This document shows positions 1 through 6,542 of a stretch of DNA of 7,354 nt, one piece after another. The notes beneath the pieces were generated by a model. It was not told the DNA's origin. It did no database searches and saw only the letters and a list, made by a program, of their open reading frames with translations. The stretch covers positions 1-7,354 of the forward strand of contig JAEOTN010000255.1 in NCBI GenBank assembly GCA_016839865.1, written 5' to 3'. The stretch comes from Promethearchaeota archaeon. Lineage in GTDB: Archaea > Asgardarchaeota > Lokiarchaeia > Sigynarchaeales > MK-D1. The stretch's first letter is position 1; the number at the start of each line of letters is the position of its first letter. The position numbers and the translations under genes are program-made.

Positions 1-1
1 A

Positions 2-517
2 ACGTTAGCAGATAATTTCACTTATAATAATCGTCTCTTACCAACCAATGTTATCCTCAAAGAACAACAAATTATGGTAGTTCACAACTCTATTGGTTCG
101 ATAGTAAAAAGTGCTGTAATCAAGGAACCGATTTTACTGGACAATTCGCTATATTATATAATTCTAGAAGATATTGATGAAGCTTATTATCTATGTGGGG
201 TTTTAAATTCACGGATAATAACTAATCTCGTACAGATGATAGGAAGCACAGGATCACGAGGTAGTTTACGAAACATTCATAAAAATCCTTATAATTTTCC
301 AATTCCTAAATTTACGGGATCATCTATCCAGCTAAAAATTGCTGATTATTCTAGAAAGCTGGAAAACCTATGCTCTCAAATAATTCAATCCACTAAGAAT
401 AAAACTCAACCGATCAAACCCCGGACTATCCAAAAACAGATTTTCAAAGATACCACCTATAAGGTTGTTCTATCTAAGTTAGATACTCTGACAAATACTT
501 TACTTTCGGGTAAATAG
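2..517 (+). CDS. C-terminal part of a DNA N6-adenine methyltransferase / type IIG restriction-modification protein (5' end outside window)
   Basis: The reading frame is open from base 2 with no stop before the first internal ATG at 74, so this is the last 171 residues of a longer gene rather than a small gene starting at 74. The visible part resembles the target-recognition end of Eco57I/TaqI-like adenine methyltransferases: a hydrophobic segment around DNSLYYIIL, then LCGVLNS (191-211), which recalls the 'LxxxLNS' helix of these domains, a glycine/serine-rich turn, and NPYNFPIPKF (284-313), the usual 'xIPIPKF' strand, followed by a helix rich in Ile, Leu and Lys. The catalytic NPPY and SAM-binding motifs would lie to the left and cannot be seen. 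The family assignment rests on these short motifs and the domain order. A type I specificity-like domain is the main alternative. The gene ends 76 bases before the next gene on the same strand. Confidence 0.6.
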   Translation, partial: TLADNFTYNNRLLPTNVILKEQQIMVVHNSIGSIVKSAVIKEPILLDNSLYYIILEDIDEAYYLCGVLNSRIITNLVQMIGSTGSRGSLRNIHKNPYNFPIPKFTGSSIQLKIADYSRKLENLCSQIIQSTKNKTQPIKPRTIQKQIFKDTTYKVVLSKLDTLTNTLLSGK

Positions 518-521
518 TATC

Positions 522-585
522 GATAATTATTAACGTTCCAATTTCGTCATAAACATAGATACCCCCAAATAAGAATTATAAAGGT
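522..585 (+). promoter_or_regulatory. Possible promoter and ribosome binding site for the winged-helix gene
   Basis: The 76-base gap contains a TATA-like TTATTAA at 527-533 preceded by CGATAA. An archaeal start about 25 bases downstream (near 555) would give a leader of about 40 bases. AAGGT at 581-585, eight bases before the ATG at 594, is a partial Shine-Dalgarno match. A second TATA-like run (ATTATAAA, 575-582) is too close to the ATG to serve as its promoter. This is a weak call in AT-rich DNA. Confidence 0.25.
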
Positions 586-593
586 CAGTAAAA

Positions 594-2153
594 ATGGAAC
601 CGTTTGAAATATTGATTCTGGTTATTTACAGTTTATTACTAGGAGCTATCATCGCAATTATCGTATTTCGTGACAAAATCTTTGAGAGAATAGAGAGACC
701 TAAAGTCAAAACACCTAGTCCCCGCGTCCAAAAGATCTTACAGAAATATTTCAAAGAAAAAGCAGTACAGCAAAAGGAACTGAAGAAGCTTGAAATTATT
801 GAACAAATGAAAGAGACAGTTCTAGATGAAATTGAAACTAAAAGCACGGAAATGACTGAAAAAGCCGAAGCGACAATAAAAACCCTAGAACCTGAAGAGC
901 ATCTTATAGAGCAAGGTGGGAAAATGTTCACCCAATTCAGTATTGATCTTGAAACTGCTCTACCACGAGATGAAAAAGAACGAGCAAAGGATATGGGGGA
1001 CCTTATAGATGCTATAAAAGTACTTGAGAGCTTGGATAAAGACCACTACGAACAAGATGTTAAAGACGACACAGGAAAGGGAATGTATTTTGACCAAATC
1101 ACTTCAAAATTGTATCGTGCTATGAGAAAAGAAGAATTCACACAGGAAAAAATATTTGTGTTTGATAAACTAGTGACTTTAGGATTAAAAACTCTGAAAA
1201 ACACCACTAGAAAAGATCTGGAAGAAGCTCTTAATTTCATGAAAGAAGCGTATTACATTAAGGATTATCAAGTAATCAATCCCGAGTTAACTATAATTAG
1301 CAGAAAAGGTGAGATTCCTCCATTTTCTAAATCAGAAACAGTAATTCTGGCTCTTGCCTACGATGAACATCCATTATCGTATTCAACCTTATTGAAACAA
1401 TCAAAATGGTCAAATGAATACGCTGATTCAGTAATCAACGATTTGATAGAAAAGGAAATTGCCCATAAAGAGGATGACTATATTAGTTTGATTGGATTCG
1501 AAACCCAAGAGGAAAAAGATGAGCGTCATGAACTTGAACTACAACTGGAAGCTCAAATGGAAGAAAAAGCCCGATTAAGAAAGGAGCAACAAGAAAAATT
1601 AGAACAGGAGCTTCTTAGAGAATCTAAACCAGTTCAAGATCAACCCCCGACTCCTGAATTTGAAATTAAGGAAGATGAATTTGAATCCATTATTGGAAGT
1701 GAATTTGTGGGAGACGACATCGATGAGGATCTAAGCGATGAAGCCATTATTGAAGGGGTTATTACTATTTATGAAAACTATGAACACATCAATGGTGGCC
1801 TCATGGATGTGCGATTAATTCATCAACTTTTGTCTGAATTATATCCTGACATAGAAATTAAACAAATTCTAAACACAGTTGACGCCTTGATAGAAATGGG
1901 ATTGGTTCGAACAATCTTTGAATTTCCAGAAACTACCGTACTCTTATTCAAAGAGATGGTTTTTGATGGAGATATGAAAATTCTACTTGGTAGTATCTTG
2001 AAAAATGGATGGATGGATAAATCCGAAATCTGCAATAAATTGAATTGGGATGAAGAGAGAACTCTCAATGTTATGAAACGACTCCAAGACGTGGAAGTTT
2101 TACGTTTGGATGAAAAAAATCGAGTTGTTATTCCTGGATTCTACATTCAATAA
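594..2153 (+). CDS. Membrane-anchored coiled-coil protein with three predicted winged-helix domains, function unknown
   Basis: The 519-residue protein starts with one hydrophobic segment (about residues 5-25), followed by basic residues, so the bulk should face the cytoplasm. Residues 43-100 are highly charged and helical, probably coiled coil, and 100-235 form a further helical region. Three stretches show the helix-helix-helix-wing pattern of winged-helix folds: 246-302, 382-452 and 457-517, each with a long third helix (for example EIKQILNTVDALIEMGLV) followed by a beta-hairpin-like wing. A Glu/Lys/Gln-rich coiled coil (303-343) and an acidic linker (355-382) separate the first from the last two. 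I recognise no named family. The C-terminal tandem pair after helical segments recalls ESCRT-II subunits (Vps22/Vps36/Vps25) or kleisin-associated KITE proteins, and a membrane-tethered DNA-binding regulator is equally possible; these are analogies from predicted fold only. The start at 594 gives the complete hydrophobic anchor. An oligo-T tract follows the stop. Confidence 0.85.
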   Translation: MEPFEILILVIYSLLLGAIIAIIVFRDKIFERIERPKVKTPSPRVQKILQKYFKEKAVQQKELKKLEIIEQMKETVLDEIETKSTEMTEKAEATIKTLEPEEHLIEQGGKMFTQFSIDLETALPRDEKERAKDMGDLIDAIKVLESLDKDHYEQDVKDDTGKGMYFDQITSKLYRAMRKEEFTQEKIFVFDKLVTLGLKTLKNTTRKDLEEALNFMKEAYYIKDYQVINPELTIISRKGEIPPFSKSETVILALAYDEHPLSYSTLLKQSKWSNEYADSVINDLIEKEIAHKEDDYISLIGFETQEEKDERHELELQLEAQMEEKARLRKEQQEKLEQELLRESKPVQDQPPTPEFEIKEDEFESIIGSEFVGDDIDEDLSDEAIIEGVITIYENYEHINGGLMDVRLIHQLLSELYPDIEIKQILNTVDALIEMGLVRTIFEFPETTVLLFKEMVFDGDMKILLGSILKNGWMDKSEICNKLNWDEERTLNVMKRLQDVEVLRLDEKNRVVIPGFYIQ

Positions 2154-2158
2154 ACAAA

Positions 2159-2170
2159 TTTCTCTTTTTT
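2159..2170 (+). terminator. Oligo-T terminator after the winged-helix gene
   Basis: Pyrimidine tract TTTCTCTTTTTT lies six bases after the stop codon and ends in six T residues. Archaeal RNA polymerase commonly terminates at such T-rich runs without a hairpin. A second T7 run (2212-2218) sits just before the next start codon and could act as backup for read-through. Confidence 0.5.
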
Positions 2171-2181
2171 AAGGCTATTAT

Positions 2182-2198
2182 GATAAGAGGTTTTAATA
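2182..2198 (+). promoter_or_regulatory. BRE/TATA-type promoter of the alcohol dehydrogenase-AOR operon, probably leaderless
   Basis: A purine-rich BRE-like element, GATAAGAGG (2182-2190), directly precedes the TATA-like TTTTAATA (2191-2198). The box centre lies about 26 bases before the ATG at 2221, the usual archaeal distance from TATA box to transcription start, so the transcript probably begins at or next to the ATG. Consistent with that, no Shine-Dalgarno lies close to this start; the nearest GAGG is more than 30 bases upstream and inside the BRE. Confidence 0.5.
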
Positions 2199-2220
2199 TC
2201 ATCAACACTGATTTTTTTCT

Positions 2221-3507
2221 ATGAGTGAAGAAGTTCCATGGTATGAAGATCCATTTATTCAAGAGATGATGGGTTTAATGGGCGGTCGGGCGATGCGAAG
2301 TATTATGTCTGGTTTTAAGGGAAATCTGGTATTTTCTGGCGAGAATGGGATTGGGGATGCGACTCAATATCTTGATAAATCCTTGTATGATGAAGAAAAA
2401 CGGATATTAGCCATTACCGATGATTTCACAAAAAAATTTCTACCTATAATGGAAGAAGCATTTTCTGAAACAAAATTTGAATTTAAGCTATGGGAAGGAG
2501 TAATTCCGGAAGTACCATATGAAACAATCGAAGAAGGAGTCAATATCTGTAATGAATTCGAACCTACTGTTCTTATGGCAATAGGAGGGGGATCAGTGAT
2601 GGACACAGCAAAAATTATCCATATTGCGTATGAGCGTCCAGAAATTAATCTGATGAATATTGATGCAGTATCTGGATCCATTGGACTACATCGCAAAGCT
2701 AAACATTTGTTAGCGATTCCCACGACGATTGGTACAGGATCCGAAGTCACTACTACAGCAATTTTTAATGACACTCGCAGAAAACCGCACAAAAAGATAG
2801 CTGTCGATTGTCCAGATATTTTGCCTACAATGGTGATCCTTCATCCGGATTTTGTGAAAACTTTACCTCCATTCTTAACCATGGCAACTGGATTAGATAC
2901 ATTTTCACACGCAATGGGAGCATATGTGTCTAACTACAACCATCCAATAACTACGGCACTTAATTATGCTGCTTTGAAGGAAACTCTTCATTACCTCCCC
3001 CGTTTGGTAAAACACGGTGCTAAAGATGTGGAAGGGTGGGAACACATGCAAATGGCGGCTCTAATGGCTGGTTTAGGGTTCTCTAATGCGATGCCTGGGA
3101 TAGAGCACGCAATGGGTCACAGTTTTGGGGCAGTCATGAACGTACATCATGGTTATTCGGTAGGATTATTCACTCCCTCTTCTGTAGCATGGCAATCCAA
3201 AGTAACAGAAAGGTGGAAAGACATGTGTCCCATGTTTGGAGTGAACACCAATGGATTATCTCGTCAAAAAGCATTGGAAGCACTTTGCGATAGTATTCAA
3301 ACTTTCATTCGAAGGGTTGGAGGAGCTGCTGCAGTTAAAGAGGTGGAACGTCCCAAGATTGATGAGAATAAGTATCGAGAGAATATTCCTATAATGGCAG
3401 AATATTCATTAAACGACATTGCCCATCTGGCCTCCTATCGTCCTATTAAATTATCAAACTATGTGGAAATTTATGAAAAACTGTGGGATGGGCACTTAGT
3501 ATATTAG
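2221..3507 (+). CDS. Iron-containing (group III) alcohol dehydrogenase
   Basis: This enzyme interconverts alcohols and aldehydes using NAD(H) or NADP(H) in the cytoplasm. The sequence carries the family's hallmarks: the nucleotide-binding GGGSVMDTAK (122-131), IPTTIGTGSEVT (166-177), and the metal-ligand motifs GLDTFSHAMGAYVS (224-237) and HAMGHSFGAVMNVHHG (296-311). By alignment with E. coli FucO, the four metal ligands are all present as Asp226, His230, His296 and His310, so it should be active. The family's usual Glu in HAxExY is Gly233 here. At 428 residues it is longer than the typical 380-400, mostly because of about 35 extra residues before the first beta strand (from about residue 34). 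The ATG at 2221 is supported by promoter spacing. It is the first gene of an operon with the AOR, which points to a shared aldehyde intermediate. The physiological substrate cannot be read from the sequence. Confidence 0.95.
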   Translation: MSEEVPWYEDPFIQEMMGLMGGRAMRSIMSGFKGNLVFSGENGIGDATQYLDKSLYDEEKRILAITDDFTKKFLPIMEEAFSETKFEFKLWEGVIPEVPYETIEEGVNICNEFEPTVLMAIGGGSVMDTAKIIHIAYERPEINLMNIDAVSGSIGLHRKAKHLLAIPTTIGTGSEVTTTAIFNDTRRKPHKKIAVDCPDILPTMVILHPDFVKTLPPFLTMATGLDTFSHAMGAYVSNYNHPITTALNYAALKETLHYLPRLVKHGAKDVEGWEHMQMAALMAGLGFSNAMPGIEHAMGHSFGAVMNVHHGYSVGLFTPSSVAWQSKVTERWKDMCPMFGVNTNGLSRQKALEALCDSIQTFIRRVGGAAAVKEVERPKIDENKYRENIPIMAEYSLNDIAHLASYRPIKLSNYVEIYEKLWDGHLVY

Positions 3508-3512
3508 GAGGA
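3507..3512 (+). promoter_or_regulatory. Strong Shine-Dalgarno for the AOR gene
   Basis: GGAGGA starts on the last base of the alcohol dehydrogenase stop codon and sits ten bases before the ATG at 3523. It fixes the AOR start and fits translation of an internal operon gene, in contrast to the leaderless-type start of the upstream gene. Confidence 0.85.
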
Positions 3513-3522
3513 GAGAAAACAG

Positions 3523-5880
3523 ATGACAGAATTGCTAGGATATAATGGAAAAATCGCCTATGTTGATTTGTCTCTAAAAACCGTAAAAATCAAGGATTTA
3601 GATGAAAAAGATGCTCAAGATTATCTTGGGGGGGTTGGATTAAGTGCTAAATTAATTTATGATTTACTAACCGAAACCGATTACGAAACTTTAAAACACA
3701 ATCCTTTGGATCAAATTAATCCGCTTGTATTCGCAACAGGACCAATCACGGGAACCACACGACCAGCGTCGGGCAGATACTCGGTGTGTGGTATCTCTCC
3801 ATTAACAAATATTTGGGGGGAATCTACTTCAGGAGGATACTTTTGCATTGCATTACGCAATTGTGGTTTCGATGCAATAATCATTACTGGAAAATCTGAC
3901 AAACCTGTTTATCTATATCTTGCGAATTCAGAATTCCAGTTTAAAGACGCAAAACATCTATGGGGGGAAGATAGCTATGCAACACAAAAACTGATTAAGG
4001 AAGAATTACAGACGGAGAAAGTCAGAGTTGCATGTTGTGGTTTAGCAGGAGAGAAACTGGTTCGATATGCCTGTATTATGAATGATGACGGGAGAGCTGC
4101 AGGACGAACTGGGATGGGAGCACTGATGGGATCAAAGAATTTGAAAGCTATTGCGATAAATCCCGGAAAACCACCAAAAGTAGCGTCCCCAAAAGAAATT
4201 ACGGATCATCGGAAGAATATTGATTATTTATTATCAGACGATCTTGTGTCTAATATCACCTCAAAAGTGTTCCATCTATTTGGAACTAACTCCTACATGG
4301 ATATGGGGATGTTCGCGGGGGATGTACCTACAAAATATTTCACCGAAACTGAATTTCCTGCAGAGTTACTTACCACTAAAACGCTGAAAGAGGAATTTCC
4401 TATGTTTATTTCTGGATGTGCAGGATGCACGTTACAGTGTGCCAAACAAACAGAAATCGAGCTTGACGGTAAAATTCTAGTTGATGGACCAGAGTATGAG
4501 TCGATGGCAGCATTCGGATCCATGTCTGATATTTACGATGCAAAATCAGTTATACTAGCCCATCATGAAAGCAATGTCTATGGTATTGATACAATTTCAA
4601 GTGGTGTGGCAATTTCTTTCCTAATTTATCTTATAGAAAATGAGATAAACATACGTCAAATAAGACGACGGTTGAAGTTTACAATTCTAGAAGAGTTCCA
4701 CTGGGGTAATCCAAACCTTTTGCATAAATTATTAAAATTAATTGCTGAACGAAAAGGAATTGGGGATGTTTTAGCAGAGGGTGTGAAACGAATGGCTGAA
4801 ATATTAGGAGTGGATCCTGAATTAGCCGCTCATGTGAAAGGATTAGAGATTCCTATGCACGATCCTCGCGCAAATGCAGGACAAGCCTTATCTTATATGA
4901 CAGCTTGCGTAGGAGCAAACCACCAGAAATGTGATTGGTTTCAAGTAGAAAGTCAAACAATAATCTTTCCTGAATATGATGTTATCCCCGGAGAAAAAGA
5001 TGATATCACTGGACGTGAGCGTGGAGTAATAACATTCCAAGATATACGAGGAATCGATGATTCTGCCGTGAATTGTCAATTTCAGACCCCTCCAAAAATT
5101 AGTGATTACGCCAAATACATCTCATTGGCTACCGGACATCGATATACTCCTCAAAGTATTGTGAAAATGGGGGAGCGTATGACTAACATAAAACGCCTCA
5201 TCTCCTGCAATTTAGGTATTACTCGAGAAGACGATAAATTGCCAAAACATGTGCTAAAAGTATTCGAGACAGGACCAACTGCAGGCGTGAATCTCCAACT
5301 TGAAGAAAACTTGAAAACCTATTATAAATTACGTGGGTGGGATTGGAATACAGGTAGACCGACCGTTGAGAAGCTTCAAGAATTAAACATATTAGCTGGG
5401 GGAATCCAAAAAATTGATGAAACTGAAAGAAATTATCCTAGTTCTGAAGAAATGCAAGAAATGGAGCAGTTGAAAGAAAAATACTTACCTTTAGTGATAG
5501 AAAGCAAGATGGTTCCAGAAGATATTTTTAATTATTTACGTTTTGTGTGTTTGTTCGGTCGTTCGGATCAAGATTTTCAAGATGAATTCGGTAATGTTTC
5601 AGATATTTTTAGGTTGTCAGTTTTAGATCTTCCAGATGAGAAATGGTATTGGATGAAATTAGATAAAGGAAATTTCAGCGTGAAGAGAGGGACAGGCCCT
5701 AAACCTACCTTAGAATTGATTTTTAAGACTGAAAAAGCATTTATGGGTGTGATGAATCGCACATTAAACCCTGTAACGGCTGTAATCTCTGGTAAATTGA
5801 AAGTGAAACCGATAAATAAAGTTAGAATTTTTCAGAATTTCATGGGATTGTATATGGATAAGTTTGGATTGAAATTTTGA
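3523..5880 (+). CDS. Aldehyde:ferredoxin oxidoreductase fused to a C-terminal SCP2-like lipid-binding domain
   Basis: The AOR part oxidises aldehydes to carboxylic acids (or the reverse) with ferredoxin at a tungsten or molybdenum bis-pyranopterin site. Residues 7-212 form the N-terminal pterin-binding domain, with FATGPITGTTRPASGRY at 70-86 and RAAGRTGMGALMGSKNLKA at 191-209. The all-helical C-terminal part runs from about 225 to 620. The [4Fe-4S] ligands are Cys299, Cys302, Cys306 (CAGCTLQC) and Cys518. GPEYES (322-327), NVYGID (351-356) and MHDPR (445-449) match the pterin and active-site segments. A classical AOR would end near YYKLRGWDWNTGRPT (600-614). This protein continues to residue 785. 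Residues about 662-780 look like an SCP2 sterol-carrier fold: two helices, strands around WYWMKLDKGNFSV, a polar-hydrophobic strand TLELIF, then LNPVTAVISGKLKVKP, closely resembling the 'G.LnP..A...GKLKi.G' signature. The fusion is in one uninterrupted frame. It probably lets the enzyme act on hydrophobic aldehydes or dock to lipid; this is inference. Confidence 0.95.
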   Translation: MTELLGYNGKIAYVDLSLKTVKIKDLDEKDAQDYLGGVGLSAKLIYDLLTETDYETLKHNPLDQINPLVFATGPITGTTRPASGRYSVCGISPLTNIWGESTSGGYFCIALRNCGFDAIIITGKSDKPVYLYLANSEFQFKDAKHLWGEDSYATQKLIKEELQTEKVRVACCGLAGEKLVRYACIMNDDGRAAGRTGMGALMGSKNLKAIAINPGKPPKVASPKEITDHRKNIDYLLSDDLVSNITSKVFHLFGTNSYMDMGMFAGDVPTKYFTETEFPAELLTTKTLKEEFPMFISGCAGCTLQCAKQTEIELDGKILVDGPEYESMAAFGSMSDIYDAKSVILAHHESNVYGIDTISSGVAISFLIYLIENEINIRQIRRRLKFTILEEFHWGNPNLLHKLLKLIAERKGIGDVLAEGVKRMAEILGVDPELAAHVKGLEIPMHDPRANAGQALSYMTACVGANHQKCDWFQVESQTIIFPEYDVIPGEKDDITGRERGVITFQDIRGIDDSAVNCQFQTPPKISDYAKYISLATGHRYTPQSIVKMGERMTNIKRLISCNLGITREDDKLPKHVLKVFETGPTAGVNLQLEENLKTYYKLRGWDWNTGRPTVEKLQELNILAGGIQKIDETERNYPSSEEMQEMEQLKEKYLPLVIESKMVPEDIFNYLRFVCLFGRSDQDFQDEFGNVSDIFRLSVLDLPDEKWYWMKLDKGNFSVKRGTGPKPTLELIFKTEKAFMGVMNRTLNPVTAVISGKLKVKPINKVRIFQNFMGLYMDKFGLKF
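5506..5877 (+). other. SCP2-like domain at the AOR C-terminus
   Basis: This is a sub-region of the AOR gene, residues 662-785. It follows a charged, helical linker (about 630-660). The pattern of two N-terminal helices, an antiparallel sheet and a GKLKV motif before a final helix is that of the sterol-carrier-protein-2 superfamily, which binds fatty acyl chains, sterols and other lipids in a hydrophobic tunnel. Eukaryotic examples are fused to oxidoreductases such as the peroxisomal multifunctional enzyme type 2 and HSDL2. The match was made by eye, without a profile search. Confidence 0.75.
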
Positions 5881-5902
5881 AAAAGAGAGTTATCTCTTTT
5901 TT
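5880..5902. terminator. Bidirectional hairpin terminator between convergent genes
   Basis: AAAAGAGA (5881-5888) and TCTCTTTT (5893-5900) form a perfect eight-base-pair stem around the loop GTTA. One more A-T pair (5880/5901) and a flanking T run follow. On the plus strand the right arm ends in six T residues (5897-5902). On the minus strand the left arm gives five T residues. It fills the 20-base gap between the AOR stop codon and the opposing membrane-protein stop codon, so one element can end both transcripts. Confidence 0.7.
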
Positions 5903-6380
5903 AATTCTTGAAGGTTACTGCACCAACTAGCGCTAAGATTCCACCACCTGCAGTGATGAAGTATCCAAATCCTAAACGCCATTTGGAAAATGCTCCTGAA
6001 TCCCAAAGAGCAGATTTACCAAGTAAATCAGCAAGATCTCCAATCCAAGAGCCCTGTACCAGGAATAAAAAGACAACTAATCCTGCGATCACCGCAAGAG
6101 AGCCGATAAATGAAAGAAATTTATTACCTGGTAAACATAACAACGCTCCTACCCCAGAAATAATTCCTGGAAGAAGATAAGTAAATTCTGGACTGAAATA
6201 TGGATCAGAATCCCCGAAAAATGCACCAGCCCATGTATTGGTGTAATCTACATTATCTCCCACTACAGATAGAAAGTTCCACCATCCGAGTTCACGAATA
6301 AATATACTTAAAACAACGCCTAATACTGCAATTACACCGCCAAGTATCGCAATATAGGATCTTTTTGTTCTTTTTCCCAT
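5901..6380 (-). CDS. Small four-helix membrane protein, function unknown
   Basis: Read leftward, this frame encodes about 159 residues from the ATG at 6380 (MGKRTKRSY...); a GTG three codons earlier (6389) would give 162. The ATG is preferred because a TATA-like box is centred about 25 bases upstream of it. A positively charged N-terminus precedes four hydrophobic segments (by the 162-residue numbering about 12-31, 71-87, 91-111 and 139-158). The non-membrane loop 33-69 is rich in Trp, Asp, Phe and Tyr, and a second one (112-138) also carries Trp and Asp. By the positive-inside rule both loops should face outward. I recognise no family. The complementary plus-strand frame gives a proline- and charge-rich peptide, which is what the complement of hydrophobic codons produces. 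The gene converges on the AOR and shares its terminator. Confidence 0.75.
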   Translation of the reverse strand: MGKRTKRSYIAILGGVIAVLGVVLSIFIRELGWWNFLSVVGDNVDYTNTWAGAFFGDSDPYFSPEFTYLLPGIISGVGALLCLPGNKFLSFIGSLAVIAGLVVFLFLVQGSWIGDLADLLGKSALWDSGAFSKWRLGFGYFITAGGGILALVGAVTFKN

Positions 6381-6400
6381 TATATTCACTTAATTTATTC

Positions 6401-6417
6401 TTAATATTCTCCTTATC
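6401..6417 (-). promoter_or_regulatory. BRE/TATA-type promoter of the small membrane protein gene, probably leaderless
   Basis: On the minus strand GATAAGGAG (6417-6409) is followed by AATATTAA (6408-6401), about 25 bases before the ATG at 6380. The layout matches the promoter of the alcohol dehydrogenase gene, including the same GATAAG hexamer 37-39 bases before the start codon. No Shine-Dalgarno lies near the start, which favours a leaderless transcript. Confidence 0.45.
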
Positions 6418-6491
6418 CTACCCCGATAATTTAAGTCTATTTTTTATGTTGAAAAATGAAAATCGATGGACACTGAATCGTCACATTTGGT

Positions 6492-6504
6492 AGAAGCTTT
6501 ATAT
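6492..6504 (+). promoter_or_regulatory. Likely BRE/TATA promoter of the DMT-type transporter gene
   Basis: AGAAGC (6492-6497) followed by TTTATAT (6498-6504) has the form of an archaeal BRE/TATA pair. It predicts a transcription start near 6525-6528 and a leader of roughly 15 bases before the ATG at 6543. The leader has at best a weak Shine-Dalgarno-like GAGTTGA. This promoter and the one of the small membrane protein point away from each other within 6381-6542. Confidence 0.4.
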
Positions 6505-6542
6505 CAGATCCGATTGTTGTAATTTGTATTGAGTTGAATAAA

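Noticed and set aside
74..517. Separate small gene starting at the ATG at 74
   Set aside because: The frame is open to the left edge with coherent sequence, and there is no ribosome binding site or promoter before 74, so the ATG is internal to a longer gene.
2364..2792. Minus-strand open frame of 142 codons opposite the alcohol dehydrogenase
   Set aside because: It is a shadow frame: the plus strand has full family motifs across the same bases, and the minus frame shows no recognisable pattern.
5908..6180. Plus-strand open frame of 90 codons inside the small membrane protein gene
   Set aside because: It is rich in proline, lysine and arginine with no fold-like pattern, as expected from the complement of hydrophobic codons; the minus-strand frame is longer, has clear membrane segments and has a promoter.
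6439..6457. ATTTTT ... AAAAAT inverted repeat in the divergent region
   Set aside because: Only six A-T pairs in AT-rich DNA; this is expected by chance and no gene end is nearby.
6446..6493. Fifteen-codon open frame in the divergent intergenic region, possibly a leader peptide
   Set aside because: It has no ribosome binding site or promoter at a suitable distance, and it ends upstream of the likely transcription start of the transporter gene.
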